From Desulfobacterales bacterium CG2_30_60_27 (GTDB taxonomy: Bacteria; Desulfobacterota; Desulfobulbia; Desulfobulbales; CG2-30-60-27), in assembly GCA_001873115.1 (NCBI GenBank), contig MNYK01000112.1, positions 1 to 36,568 of the forward strand: DNA of 36,568 nt, read 5' to 3'. This document shows positions 18,007-25,827 of this stretch, one piece after another. A program made the position numbers and the translations under genes. The notes beneath the pieces were generated by a model, which was not told the origin of the DNA, ran no database searches, and saw only the letters and a list, made by a program, of their open reading frames with translations. Every line of letters starts with the position of its first letter. Within the stretch, counting starts at the first letter, position 1.

Positions 18007-19140
18007 ATGCAACGCTATCTTGATGACCACATAATGACCGATTTGTCCACCAAGCTGGTGATTCTGACCGGCCCGCGTCAGGTGGGCAAAACCACGCTCA
18101 GCCGCCAGTTGATGGGGCGGTTCGGCACGTCCCAATATCTCAATTGGGATGTCCTGGCCGACCGGGCGGTCTTGCAGCGGCAATCGTGGAATCCTCGCGC
18201 CAAGCTGTTGGTCATGGACGAGATTCATAAGATGCGAGGCTGGAAAGGCTGGCTGAAAGGGATGGTTGCCGGCCGAACACCCGGGCAGGCTTTGTTGGTG
18301 ACCGGAAGCGCCCGCATGGAAACCTTTCGCCAGGGTGGGGAATCGCTTGCCGGGCGATATTTTGCTTTTCGTCTGCATCCATTTTCGGTCCGGGAGTGGC
18401 TGCAACAACTGGGCGTGGAACCGGCCGAGGCCCTGGACCACTTGCTGGCACGAGGCGGTTTCCCTGAACCGTGCCTGGCCGAAGATCCGGGACAGGCCGA
18501 CCGTTGGCGCCTGCAGTATTACAACGACCTGATCCGTGAAGATGTGCTGGAGTTTTCACGCCTGCACGAGATCAATACCATGCGCCTGTTTGTGGAGTTG
18601 CTGCGGGAACGGGTTGGCTCGCCACTCTCTCTGGCTTCCATGGCGCGGGATCTGGCGGTTTCGCCCGCGACTCTGAAACGCTATCTGGAAATATTGCAGG
18701 CCCTGTTTATCGTATTTACCGTACAACCATGGCACCGCAATATTGCCCGCGCTATTTTGCAAAGTCCAAAGGTATATTTTTTTGATACCGGTCTGGTTCG
18801 AGGTGATCAGGGGCTGCGCCTGGAAAATGCGGTGGCGGGAATGCTGCTGAAACATGTCCATTTTCTTCAGGATGGCATGGGCCGGACGGCTGGCCTGCAT
18901 TATATCCGCACCAAGGACGGTACCGAAGTGGATTTTGCCCTGAGTGACGCAGGGAATTTGACCCACCTGGTTGAATGCAAGCTGGGCGACAACAAGCCGC
19001 ATCGTGGTCTGTCACGCTTTGCCGCACAGTTTCCCGAGGCTGAGGCGGTGCAGATTGTCTACGGCCTGCGCCAGGAGGAGTTGCGCAACGGCATCAGAAT
19101 TACCGATGCCGCCCATTGGCTTGCCGGCCTGTCGGCCTGA
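18007..19140 (+). CDS. AAA ATPase with C-terminal DUF4143 (nuclease-fold) domain
   Basis: A 377-residue protein. Walker A is GPRQVGKT (22-29), Walker B LLVMDE (67-72), and TGSAR is the sensor segment. The middle has SLAGRYFAFRLHPFS and a helical ARGGFPEP stretch as usual. A winged-helix part includes MARDLAVSPATLKRYLEIL. The C-terminal DUF4143 domain contains VYFFDTGL, then TEVDF (Asp309) and VECK (Glu323, Lys325), the pattern of the PD-(D/E)xK nuclease fold. The ATPase family is common in bacteria and archaea, usually as a lone gene of uncertain function and often in accessory regions. The start is the ATG at 18007; the frame is open 36 codons further, across the hairpin at 17959-17988. An ATPase-like Walker A fragment from a related family appears at 255-320. 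Confidence 0.85.
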   Translation: MQRYLDDHIMTDLSTKLVILTGPRQVGKTTLSRQLMGRFGTSQYLNWDVLADRAVLQRQSWNPRAKLLVMDEIHKMRGWKGWLKGMVAGRTPGQALLVTGSARMETFRQGGESLAGRYFAFRLHPFSVREWLQQLGVEPAEALDHLLARGGFPEPCLAEDPGQADRWRLQYYNDLIREDVLEFSRLHEINTMRLFVELLRERVGSPLSLASMARDLAVSPATLKRYLEILQALFIVFTVQPWHRNIARAILQSPKVYFFDTGLVRGDQGLRLENAVAGMLLKHVHFLQDGMGRTAGLHYIRTKDGTEVDFALSDAGNLTHLVECKLGDNKPHRGLSRFAAQFPEAEAVQIVYGLRQEELRNGIRITDAAHWLAGLSA

Positions 19141-19178
19141 GGCGATTGCAAATAAGCGCTTACCCTGTGGACGTTACA

Positions 19179-19211
19179 AGAGGCTGAAGGCTCAAAGCTG
19201 AAGGCAAGCTG
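19179..19211. repeat. Low-complexity GGCTGAAGGCTCAAAGCTGAAGG repeat
   Basis: Short copy of the purine-rich heptamer repeat, lying between the ends of the convergent ATPase and EF-hand genes. It resembles the copies at 15754-15790. Confidence 0.55.
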
Positions 19212-19233
19212 CTTCACTACTTGACCTGTTAGC

Positions 19234-20244
19234 TCAAACCACCAGATCAACCTCCTGGACCGTGCCAGCCCCGCCTTGTTCGCCAACGAAAATCGAGCTC
19301 TCTCTGATGGCGCCCTGCTGGACGCCGCTTGCATCAGTCAGGCTGAATGGTGAGGATACGGACTTAAGCAGGATGGCCCCCACCCCGCGGTCATGCAGGG
19401 AGTCAAGGTAATCGTTGCCCGCCAGGTCCCGGGTCCAGACCTTGAGGGCCTGCCACTGCTGGTCACCCTCGTCCAGCCAGCCGTTCTTGTCGCTGTCCAG
19501 GCGGGCCAGCTCGGCAAAGCCGTTGCCCGTGGCCGGGCCGAAGAGTTCCTGGCCGTTGTTCACCTGGCTGTCGCCATTTCTATCCAGCACCAGAAAGCCG
19601 CTGTTGGCACCGAGTAGGGGCATCTGCTCGCTGACGCCGTCACTGTTCAGGTCAAAGGCAAAGGTGAGGTCGGTGAGCTGGGCCGCGGTGCCGTTGAAGT
19701 TGATCACCAGGGGATCGACCAGCTTGGCGTCGCCGGCCCGGATCCGGGTGGTCTCGGTTTGCGTGAAAGAGCGGTCCATCGTGAGGTTGACGCTGAAGGC
19801 GATCTTCTGGCCGTCCAGCGTGACCAGGGTGCCGGCGGCGGTCACGGTGATGGACTCCTGTTCCGTATGGCTGACGGTGGCGTCATAGGACAGGCCCCAG
19901 CCCACCTTGGCCGGAACGTCGGCGGTGGCCGTCTGGGACTGACTGGAGGAAGGCGTCGGCAGCGGGCCGGAGTCGTGGATCCGCAGATTGCTGACCGTGA
20001 TCTTGCGGCCGGTGAGAAACTCCAGGATGCGCTGCATGGCCTGCAGCCGCGGGTCCAGGCCGGCCTCGTCATCGTCAACTGCCGGCGGTGCCGCCGCGGC
20101 CGCAGAAAGGGTAAAGCGGTCCCTGGCCACGGGCTGCCGGTCAGGCGGATCATCGACCCACACCCGCAACGACTCCTGCTTTGCATCCTGTTGCTGCAAC
20201 TGGTGGGCGGCGTGCAGATGAACCTGGGCCTGCTGGATCTTCAT
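19234..20244 (-). CDS. EF-hand-like calcium-binding protein of unknown function
   Basis: A 336-residue protein without signal peptide or membrane segment. The first 30 residues (MKIQQAQVHLHAAHQ then ESLRVWV) and DPRLQAMQRILEFLTGRKI (about 64-82) match a family seen in gamma- and deltaproteobacteria. The middle is beta-rich. Three Asp-rich loops in the second half fit calcium binding: FDLNSDGVSEQMPLL (about 197-211), LDRNGDSQVNNGQELFG (about 220-236) and LDSDKNGWLDEGD (about 249-261). The closing VGAILLKSVSSPFSL is also a family feature. The module occurs in giant RTX-type adhesins; here it stands alone. The start is the ATG at 20244, preceded by AAGGAGGGGG; the frame is open 60 codons upstream but lacks a comparable site. 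Function unknown. Confidence 0.8.
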   Translation of the reverse strand: MKIQQAQVHLHAAHQLQQQDAKQESLRVWVDDPPDRQPVARDRFTLSAAAAAPPAVDDDEAGLDPRLQAMQRILEFLTGRKITVSNLRIHDSGPLPTPSSSQSQTATADVPAKVGWGLSYDATVSHTEQESITVTAAGTLVTLDGQKIAFSVNLTMDRSFTQTETTRIRAGDAKLVDPLVINFNGTAAQLTDLTFAFDLNSDGVSEQMPLLGANSGFLVLDRNGDSQVNNGQELFGPATGNGFAELARLDSDKNGWLDEGDQQWQALKVWTRDLAGNDYLDSLHDRGVGAILLKSVSSPFSLTDASGVQQGAIRESSIFVGEQGGAGTVQEVDLVV

Positions 20245-20549
20245 GTTTCCCCCTCCTTGCAAAACTGTCCTTATGCTACTTTTCGGACAATTCGCCAGCA
20301 AGGGTGAAAAAAAATTCAAACACCGGGCCAGCGCCTCGCCCGCCGCGCTCACATCACAGCGCCAGCCGGATCGGCAGAATAACGGTGGTAAGCTCCGCGC
20401 ACTGCAAGCGCCGCTGGATGGCAAAGGCGGTCTCGTTGTGCATGAGGATCAAGCGGATCAGGCTGCATACAGCCATCCTCAATGAAATCCATTCCATCAA
20501 GGGCATTTGGGCAGCTCTGAATATTGCCCTTCCAAATGCCTACGAAGGG

Positions 20550-20571
20550 AAAAGGGGACTGGCCCCTTTTT
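20550..20571 (+). terminator. Terminator-like hairpin
   Basis: AAAAGGGG and CCCCTTTT pair around ACTGG, followed by another T. Only four GC pairs make the stem moderate. There is no obvious gene upstream on plus; it might insulate the downstream toxin-antitoxin promoter. Confidence 0.4.
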
Positions 20572-20578
20572 CCAGCTT

Positions 20579-20603
20579 TATGAATGGATGCTTGGGGGAA
20601 GCG
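20579..20603 (+). repeat. Left copy of an imperfect direct repeat flanking the PemK-type module
   Basis: TATGAATGGATGCTTGGGGG and AAGCG here, against TATGAATGGATGCCTGGGGA and AGCG at 21361-21384. The copies differ by one substitution and one G. They bracket promoter, antitoxin and toxin (about 780 bases). Confidence 0.7.
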
Positions 20604-20631
20604 AAGAGTTCAAGATATTAAAGCAATAGGC

Positions 20632-20660
20632 TTTAGAAATACTAGAAATAGTATTATAAT
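20632..20660 (+). promoter_or_regulatory. Promoter of the toxin-antitoxin pair with palindrome in the spacer
   Basis: -35 TTTAGA (20632-20637), 17-base spacer, perfect -10 TATAAT (20655-20660). AATACTA (20638-20644) and TAGTATT (20649-20655) form a perfect inverted repeat around GAAA that fills the spacer, where a repressor would block polymerase. The antitoxin ATG is 88 bases beyond the -10. Confidence 0.6.
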
Positions 20661-20747
20661 CACGGGACAGACTCTCTCTAGGCGAGAAGATAAAAATGCT
20701 GCGGACCAAAGGGCCACCGAGGCCAGAGATCAAAGAATAGGTGAGGT

Positions 20748-20951
20748 ATGCAGACACAGCACACGCAGGCGCTTTTTGACAAGATCAACAGGCTGCCGCC
20801 GGAAAAGGTCGCGGTTGTCGAGGACTTTGTGGAGTTCTTAGGGCATCGCGGCCAGGACGACAATCTGGTCTGGGCGGCAAGCGCGCTTTCAGAAAAATCA
20901 TTCCAGCAAGCGTGGGACAACCAGGAAGATGCCGAGTATGACAACCTGTAG
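20748..20951 (+). CDS. DUF2281-type antitoxin
   Basis: A 67-residue protein. The segment LFDKINRLPPEKVAVVEDFVEFLG is the conserved core of DUF2281 proteins, which accompany MazF/PemK- or PIN-type toxins. The C-terminal half (LSEKSFQQAWDNQEDAEYDNL) is acidic and probably disordered, as expected for toxin binding. A short GGTGAG lies just before the ATG. The stop overlaps the toxin start by 14 bases. DUF2281 proteins have no obvious DNA-binding fold, so whether this protein or the complex binds the palindrome at 20638-20655 is unknown. Confidence 0.75.
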   Translation: MQTQHTQALFDKINRLPPEKVAVVEDFVEFLGHRGQDDNLVWAASALSEKSFQQAWDNQEDAEYDNL

Positions 20952-21282
20952 GTTCGGCGATATCATCCTGGTCCCATTCCCCTTCACCGACCAGACGACC
21001 ACCAAAAAGCGGCCTGCCGTGGTGATCAGTGCAGAGGCGTACAACAGCGGCCGGCCAGATCTCATAATCATGGCCATCACCAGCCGTTTGCATCAGGTGG
21101 GCAAGCTGGGCGAGCAGCCGGTGGCCGGCTGGCAGAGAGCCGGGTTGCTCAAACCCTCCGTGTTCAAGCCTATTCTTGCAACCATCGAAAACACCCTGGT
21201 TCTCAAGCAACTCGGCACTCTCCAGGACGATGACCGTCACACCATTACCCGGATTCTTCAGGATATTCTCGGTACAGCGTAG
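20938..21282 (+). CDS. PemK/MazF-family toxin
   Basis: A 114-residue protein with the family signature FGDIILVPFPFTDQTTTKKRPAVVIS, followed by DLIIMAITSR and GLLKPSVFKPILATIENTLV. MazF/PemK toxins are ribonucleases that cut mRNA at short motifs; the target here is unknown. The start chosen is the ATG at 20938 because AGGAAG then lies at a proper distance; an ATG at 20929 is too close to it. The gene overlaps the antitoxin, as is normal for such pairs. It is complete, with no sign of decay. Confidence 0.85.
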   Translation: MTTCRFGDIILVPFPFTDQTTTKKRPAVVISAEAYNSGRPDLIIMAITSRLHQVGKLGEQPVAGWQRAGLLKPSVFKPILATIENTLVLKQLGTLQDDDRHTITRILQDILGTA

Positions 21283-21360
21283 CAAGGATGGGCCAGGTGC
21301 GCGGCTTTAAAGCTTCGCGCGCCAGCCATGGCCCTATCCGGGGTGACGGTGCAGCCTGCC

Positions 21361-21384
21361 TATGAATGGATGCCTGGGGAAGCG
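21361..21384 (+). repeat. Right copy of the imperfect direct repeat flanking the PemK-type module
   Basis: TATGAATGGATGCCTGGGGA and AGCG. See the left copy at 20579-20603. It lies 78 bases after the toxin stop. Confidence 0.7.
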
Positions 21385-21487
21385 GTGCAGCTTTGCAGCT
21401 TGCAAGGATAAAATAGTTTTGTCGGATTTTTCTTTGCTTAGCGTGGCAAGGAATTTCCGTCTTAAATCAATAAAGCAGGAGCGTCCC

Positions 21488-21631
21488 CTATGGGTTGTTC
21501 AACGCTGAATTCATGCGGCCGGCCAGGGAGGAAGGCAGTGCGTTTGTCAGGTGGGTCGGCGGCTCGCTTGACGACAGTATCTCTTTCTTCAGTTGACGAA
21601 ATTCCCCGAGTCGTTGTAAATTGTTCTCCAT
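21488..21631 (-). pseudogene. N-terminal remnant of an IS110-family transposase
   Basis: A 47-codon frame whose start MENNLQRLGEFRQLKKEI fits the beginning of IS110-type transposases as I remember them (normally followed by the catalytic VGIDVAK motif). After about residue 20 the sequence departs from the family and soon stops, so the catalytic Asp and everything after it is lost. It has a strong AGGAGG ribosome-binding site that is buried in the hairpin described at 21639-21687. Between 21283 and 21780 I see nothing else but the direct repeat and this remnant. Confidence 0.55.
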
Positions 21632-21638
21632 CTTTCTG

Positions 21639-21687
21639 AACCTCCTGTTGGGATTAAAGGGTCGCACCTACATCTTAACAGGAGGTT
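21639..21687 (-). promoter_or_regulatory. Hairpin that would hide the transposase ribosome-binding site
   Basis: AACCTCCTGTT (21639-21649) and AACAGGAGGTT (21677-21687) are perfectly complementary, 27 bases apart. On the minus transcript the downstream arm contains AGGAGG, the ribosome-binding site for the ATG at 21631, so pairing would block translation when transcription enters from outside. Similar protective hairpins are known in other insertion sequences (IS10, IS200). Confidence 0.65.
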
Positions 21688-21780
21688 TTTGTTTGGGAAG
21701 TCTGATAAAATAATATTTTAATCTTTACAATGGGGTGGCTTAACCTTTTGTTATTATATTATATAACGTTCCCTTTGCCA

Positions 21781-22521
21781 TTACTCTACATCGTCGAGGC
21801 CACGGCTGCCTTTGCATGCCGGATACGCAGAACAACCCCAGAACTGCGCGCCGCTATTTTTGCCTTGCCGGGCGGTGCGCAATGCCATGGGCTTGGCGCA
21901 GAGGGGGCAGACCGGGGGTGCCGGCTGTGCCGTGCGCTGCCGCCGCTGGCGTTCGGCAATGCGCTCTGCTGCCAGGCATTCACTGTAGCCGCCCTTATGA
22001 ATGAACTGTTGTTCAAGCGCGGAAAGTTGCCGGTCCAGCAGATAGTTGGTCTGGTGAATCAGGCAAATTACGGCATTGGCGACAACCTCCGGGGCGGGCG
22101 CTTGCAGCCAGGCCACATATTGATCGGTCGGATCAGACTGATCGGGCTGATCGCCCTTGCCCTTGGCCCGCACCTGCATGGCTTCCGGCGAATCTTTTTT
22201 CCATTGCCGCAACCCGCGCTGGCGGAGAAAATCCTCGTAGTCGAGCAGAAGTTCATCAAGGCTGGCACGCGCCACGCTTACGAGACGCAACTCGGTCTGG
22301 CTCGAAACCGCGGAGGCGCGACTGCCCTCGGCGATGTTCTGCCGGCCGCTTCTTGCCGCCTGCACCATCTGGTCCACCAGGCGCGAACGCGGATCAATAA
22401 ATCGCCTGCAAAAGGCCACCGTGGCATCGTAGACCACGGTCGCCACGCGAAATGAGCGCAGGTCACGATAGCCGCCGCTGGAGCGAAGTCGCTGATGTGA
22501 GTGATCGGCTTGACCGCGCAT
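21781..22521 (-). CDS. Four-helix-bundle suffix-domain protein with C-terminal C4 zinc finger
   Basis: A 246-residue protein. Residues about 18-110 are a four-helix bundle related to the 23S rRNA intervening-sequence proteins (YRDLRSFRVATVVYDATVAF, LVDQMVQAARSGRQNIAEGS, ELRLVSVARASLDELLLDYE). A suffix region follows (ANAVICLIHQTNYLLDRQL with FIHKGGYSECL). The C-terminus is a topoisomerase-type zinc finger: CPLC, then WGCSAYPAC, four cysteines in all. The start is the ATG at 22521 because AAAGGAG precedes it by 6 bases; an ATG at 22551 is in frame but has no such site. Function is unknown; the zinc finger suggests contact with nucleic acid. A Bro-N gene lies 55 bases upstream on the same strand. 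Confidence 0.8.
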   Translation of the reverse strand: MRGQADHSHQRLRSSGGYRDLRSFRVATVVYDATVAFCRRFIDPRSRLVDQMVQAARSGRQNIAEGSRASAVSSQTELRLVSVARASLDELLLDYEDFLRQRGLRQWKKDSPEAMQVRAKGKGDQPDQSDPTDQYVAWLQAPAPEVVANAVICLIHQTNYLLDRQLSALEQQFIHKGGYSECLAAERIAERQRRQRTAQPAPPVCPLCAKPMALRTARQGKNSGAQFWGCSAYPACKGSRGLDDVE

Positions 22522-22576
22522 ACATAGCTCCTTTATTCTGGCCTTCGGCATCCTGCGACGCCACGGTTGCGAATCC

Positions 22577-23446
22577 TTACTCCGACTTGGGCGGCAATTT
22601 GGGTTTGGGTTTGTCGGTCAGATAGTTTTTTGAAGTGATGACCTTTTTGCCTGATTTTGCTTCGAGCTGCCGACGAGCATCACCGGCAACTGTACCGCCG
22701 TCACGGGCTGCGCGCTGATTCTCGGTGAAACCCTGCGCGTCTTTGTTGCGGGCGATCTCGGTGGTGGCGGCTTCGCCAAGCATGGTAAAGATCAACTCCA
22801 GGTCAGTCATGTGGTCGCGAAGATTCTCGCGTTTGAGCCCTTTCAGTTTCTTGTAACCAGAAGGTGTTACGCCGAAAGTGGCCTTGGAAATTTCCGAGGT
22901 GAGGATGGCGAAATCCTGCTGCTCGGCAATACCGCGTTTCTGCCATTCGCCGGTAAGCTCATCGCGGACGGCGATGCCGCGGACGCGCTTCTCGATCCAG
23001 TCGTCCGGGTAGCCTTTCTCCTTAAAGAGTTGCCGCATGCGCTGCTGGGCCAGCTCTGGATTCTCTATTTCCTGGACCCGCTCGTAACCGACTTGCGCCA
23101 GCCAGCGTTTGAAGGGCTCGGCCTTGGGGCTTGGGATGGATTGGATGATACGGAAGGCGGCTTCGGTGTTGACCGCCTCAGTCTTGTAACTTTTTCCGTC
23201 AGCGGCGGTTAACTTCAGTTGTCGACAAAGTGTCGACAACTCGATTCCAGAGGATTCCTGCTCGCGGCGCTTCATTCGGTACCAGTAATCGCGCGGATTA
23301 TCGCTGTCGGTAAGGGCGGCAACAATGTCCACGATCGAGAAATACCACTGTTCATCAACCCAAACGCGACGAATCTGTTTTGCTCCGAAGACTACGAGTT
23401 TGCCCTGGGAATCAGAAGATAGTTGCTCAATCATGATGTTATCCAT
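22577..23446 (-). CDS. Bro-N (phage antirepressor-like) domain protein
   Basis: A 289-residue protein. The N-terminal Bro-N domain has KQIRRVWVDEQWYFSIVDIV and DNPRDYWYRMKRRE. Next come KLTAADGKSYKTEAVNTEA and IIQSIPSPKAEPFKRWLA, which recur in chromosomal Bro-N proteins. The C-terminal half (AILTSEISKATFGVTPSGYK, LKGLKRENLRDHMTDLELIF, EIARNKDAQGF, DARRQLEAKSGKKV) is also standard for this subfamily and resembles DinD. Bro-N domains bind DNA in phage and viral proteins; the chromosomal form has no settled role. The start could be 23446 or the ATG at 23434 (a weak GGA lies before the latter). Neighbour to the four-helix-bundle-suffix gene and likely cotranscribed with it. Confidence 0.8.
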   Translation of the reverse strand: MDNIMIEQLSSDSQGKLVVFGAKQIRRVWVDEQWYFSIVDIVAALTDSDNPRDYWYRMKRREQESSGIELSTLCRQLKLTAADGKSYKTEAVNTEAAFRIIQSIPSPKAEPFKRWLAQVGYERVQEIENPELAQQRMRQLFKEKGYPDDWIEKRVRGIAVRDELTGEWQKRGIAEQQDFAILTSEISKATFGVTPSGYKKLKGLKRENLRDHMTDLELIFTMLGEAATTEIARNKDAQGFTENQRAARDGGTVAGDARRQLEAKSGKKVITSKNYLTDKPKPKLPPKSE

Positions 23447-23641
23447 TTTTGCAGGTTGGCCACAATTTAATTTTGTGCGTCAACAGATAATCAATTTCGA
23501 TAATCGCTCAGCCGCTATGCCTCCGTTGTCATGGATGGCCATTACCTGCAGCCTGCGCAAGGGCGCATCGGATAGCTGGCAATGGTTACCCTTATTTGTC
23601 AGGTTTGCCAAGCAAAATTGCCGCCAACCGCCCCGCAACCC

Positions 23642-25573
23642 TCACAGCTCCAACTGCACGCCCACCTCGATAATCTGGCTGGGCGGCACATCAAAGAAGG
23701 AGGCGGCGTCCATGGCGTTGCGCGACATGAACAGGAAGAGGTTTGAGCGCCAGCGGCTCATCCTTGGATGCGCGCCCACCGACAGCCGCTCGCGGCCAAG
23801 ATAGAAGCTGGCGCTGTCCATTTTCAGATCAATGCCCTTGTCGCGCAGCAGGGCGAAAACCTTATCGATCTTCGGCTCTTCCATGAAGCCGTGGTGCACG
23901 ATGATCTGATAAAAGCCGCCGCCCAGCTTCTCGATCTCCATTTTCTCCAGATTGGGAATGCGCGGCAGGTCCTCGGTGCGGAAGTGCAGGATCGCCACCT
24001 CGTTGTGCAGGATCTTGTTGTGCTTCAGATTGTGGACCAGGGTGACGGGCACCACGTTGGGCCGGCCGGAGAGAAAGATGGCCTGGCCGCTGACCCGCTG
24101 GGGCGGATCCTTTTGCAGCCTTTCCCGGAACTCCGCCAGGGTGGGCACGATGATCTTCCGTTCATCGGCCAGGATCTCACGCCCCTTCTCCCAAGTCAGC
24201 ATCATGATGAAGAAAAAGCCGCCAATCGCCAGGGGAAACCAGGCTCCATGGAAGATCTTACTGATGCTGGCCAGGAAAAAGGGGAAATCCACCAGGAAAA
24301 ACAGCGAGCACAGACTGCCGGCCAGCAGCCGGCTCCAGCCCCAACGCCGCCGCGCCACCACATAGAAAAGGGTGGTGGTGATCAGCATGGTGGTGGTGAC
24401 CGCCACGCCGTAGGCGGCCGCCAGCTTGCTGGACGACTGGAAGCCCAGCACCAGGCCGATGGTGCACAGCATGAGCATCCAGTTCACCGGGGCCACGTAG
24501 ATCTGGCCGATCTGGCTGTATGAGGTATGGGTAATCCGCAGACGCGGCAGATAGCCGAGCTGGATGGCCTGACGGGTGAGGGAAAAGGCCCCGGTGATCA
24601 CGGCCTGGGAGGCGATGATGGTGGCCACGGTGGCCAGCAGCACCATGGGGATAAGGGCCCAGTCGGGGACCATGGCATAGAAGGGATGATGCGCCTCCCC
24701 GGGTCTGGCCAGCAACAGCGCCCCCTGCCCGAAATAGTTTAACAGCAGCATGGGCAGTACCAGGATGGCCCAGGTCAGTTGGATGGGCCGCCGGCCAAAG
24801 TGGCCCATGTCGGCGTAAAGCGCCTCGGCCCCGGTCACCACCAGGAAGACCGCGCCCAGCACGATAAAACCATGCATCTTGTTGCGGATCAGAAAGCCAA
24901 TGCCGTGCCACGGCAAGGCGGCGGCCAGAATCCGGGGCTGCTGGACGATCTGGATCAGGCCCAGCACCCCGATCACCACAAACCACAGAAAAATGACGGG
25001 CCCGAAGATGCCTCCCACCCGGGCCGTGCCATGGCGCTGCACGAAAAACAAGGCCACCAGGATACCGACGGTGGCCGGCAGGATATAGGGGGAGAAGAGC
25101 GGCGTGATGATGCCGATACCCTCAACGGCGCTGAGCACCGAGATGGCCGGGGTGATCATGCCGTCGCCGTAGAGCAGACAACTGGCAAAGAGGCCGAGGG
25201 CGATCAGAACCCATTGCCGGCTATAGGTGGTGACATTGCGGGTGGAGAGCAGGGAGGTGAGCGCGATCTCCCCGCCCTCGCCCTGGTTGTCGGCCCGGAG
25301 AATAAAGGTGAGGTACTTGATGGTGACGATGATGATCAGGGCCCAGAAGATCAGGGAAAGAATGCCCATGACATTCCCCGGGGTCACCGGGATGCCAAAA
25401 TCGCCATGAAAGCATTCGCGAATGGCATAGAGCGGACTGGTGCCGATGTCGCCGAAGACTACCCCCAGGGCGGCCATGGCGAGCTTGGCCAGCCTCTTGT
25501 TGCCCCCCTTTTCCTCGGGGTCGTGAGGACATACCTCTCTTTCCGCGCACAGCACTTCGGTTTCAGAACTCAT
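23642..25573 (-). CDS. kup: Low-affinity potassium transporter Kup
   Basis: A 643-residue inner-membrane K+ uptake protein of the KUP/HAK family, probably a K+/H+ symporter. The signature GVVFGDIGTSPLYAIREC is at about 37-54, and GEGGEIALTSLL, YGDGMITPAISVLSAVEG, GAEALYADMGHFG, NYFGQGALLL and VAVTTTMLIT follow in the first 12 membrane helices. The C-terminal third is the usual cytoplasmic domain (ILHNEVAILHFRTEDLPRIP, SFYLGRERL). AGGTGA precedes the ATG. The 254-base region upstream (25574-25827) separates it from mutS on the same strand; I looked for a c-di-AMP riboswitch there and found none. Full length, no defects seen. Confidence 0.95.
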   Translation of the reverse strand: MSSETEVLCAEREVCPHDPEEKGGNKRLAKLAMAALGVVFGDIGTSPLYAIRECFHGDFGIPVTPGNVMGILSLIFWALIIIVTIKYLTFILRADNQGEGGEIALTSLLSTRNVTTYSRQWVLIALGLFASCLLYGDGMITPAISVLSAVEGIGIITPLFSPYILPATVGILVALFFVQRHGTARVGGIFGPVIFLWFVVIGVLGLIQIVQQPRILAAALPWHGIGFLIRNKMHGFIVLGAVFLVVTGAEALYADMGHFGRRPIQLTWAILVLPMLLLNYFGQGALLLARPGEAHHPFYAMVPDWALIPMVLLATVATIIASQAVITGAFSLTRQAIQLGYLPRLRITHTSYSQIGQIYVAPVNWMLMLCTIGLVLGFQSSSKLAAAYGVAVTTTMLITTTLFYVVARRRWGWSRLLAGSLCSLFFLVDFPFFLASISKIFHGAWFPLAIGGFFFIMMLTWEKGREILADERKIIVPTLAEFRERLQKDPPQRVSGQAIFLSGRPNVVPVTLVHNLKHNKILHNEVAILHFRTEDLPRIPNLEKMEIEKLGGGFYQIIVHHGFMEEPKIDKVFALLRDKGIDLKMDSASFYLGRERLSVGAHPRMSRWRSNLFLFMSRNAMDAASFFDVPPSQIIEVGVQLEL

Positions 25574-25827
25574 GTCTCACCTGTCCAGGCCCAGGGCTGG
25601 CCACTTTTTTGGGAAAGAACGCGGTTATTCGTTACCACTTCGTAATCTCTCGATGCACACGCGCATGTCGCAAGTACCATATCGCCAGGCTTGCGGCAAC
25701 AGCGAACCGTCCGGGCCTTTTGCCATAAACCTGTTTTCAGGTCAGGCAATAGCCACCAACACAGTGGCCAACAGCATGCGGCAACCTGGACAGCAGCAGC
25801 CATTCCGGTAAATCACGCCCCGCTGCC

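Larger units (their letters stand above)
20245..20747. other. 503-base intergenic region upstream of the toxin-antitoxin pair
   Basis: It holds a terminator-like hairpin (20550-20571), one copy of a direct repeat (20579-20603) and a promoter with palindromic spacer (20632-20660). A 40-codon minus-strand frame at 20354-20476 (MAVCSLIRLILMHNETAFAI at its start) looks faintly protein-like but has no ribosome-binding site, so I do not call it. Confidence 0.5.

Noticed and set aside
20354-20476. 40-codon minus-strand frame
   Set aside because: Looks somewhat protein-like but lacks a ribosome-binding site and any family resemblance.
25574-25827. c-di-AMP or c-di-GMP riboswitch in the kup leader
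   Set aside because: Potassium transporters often have one, but I could not align the conserved cores of either class. A short minus-strand frame ending about 25635 looks faintly coding but is not recognisable.
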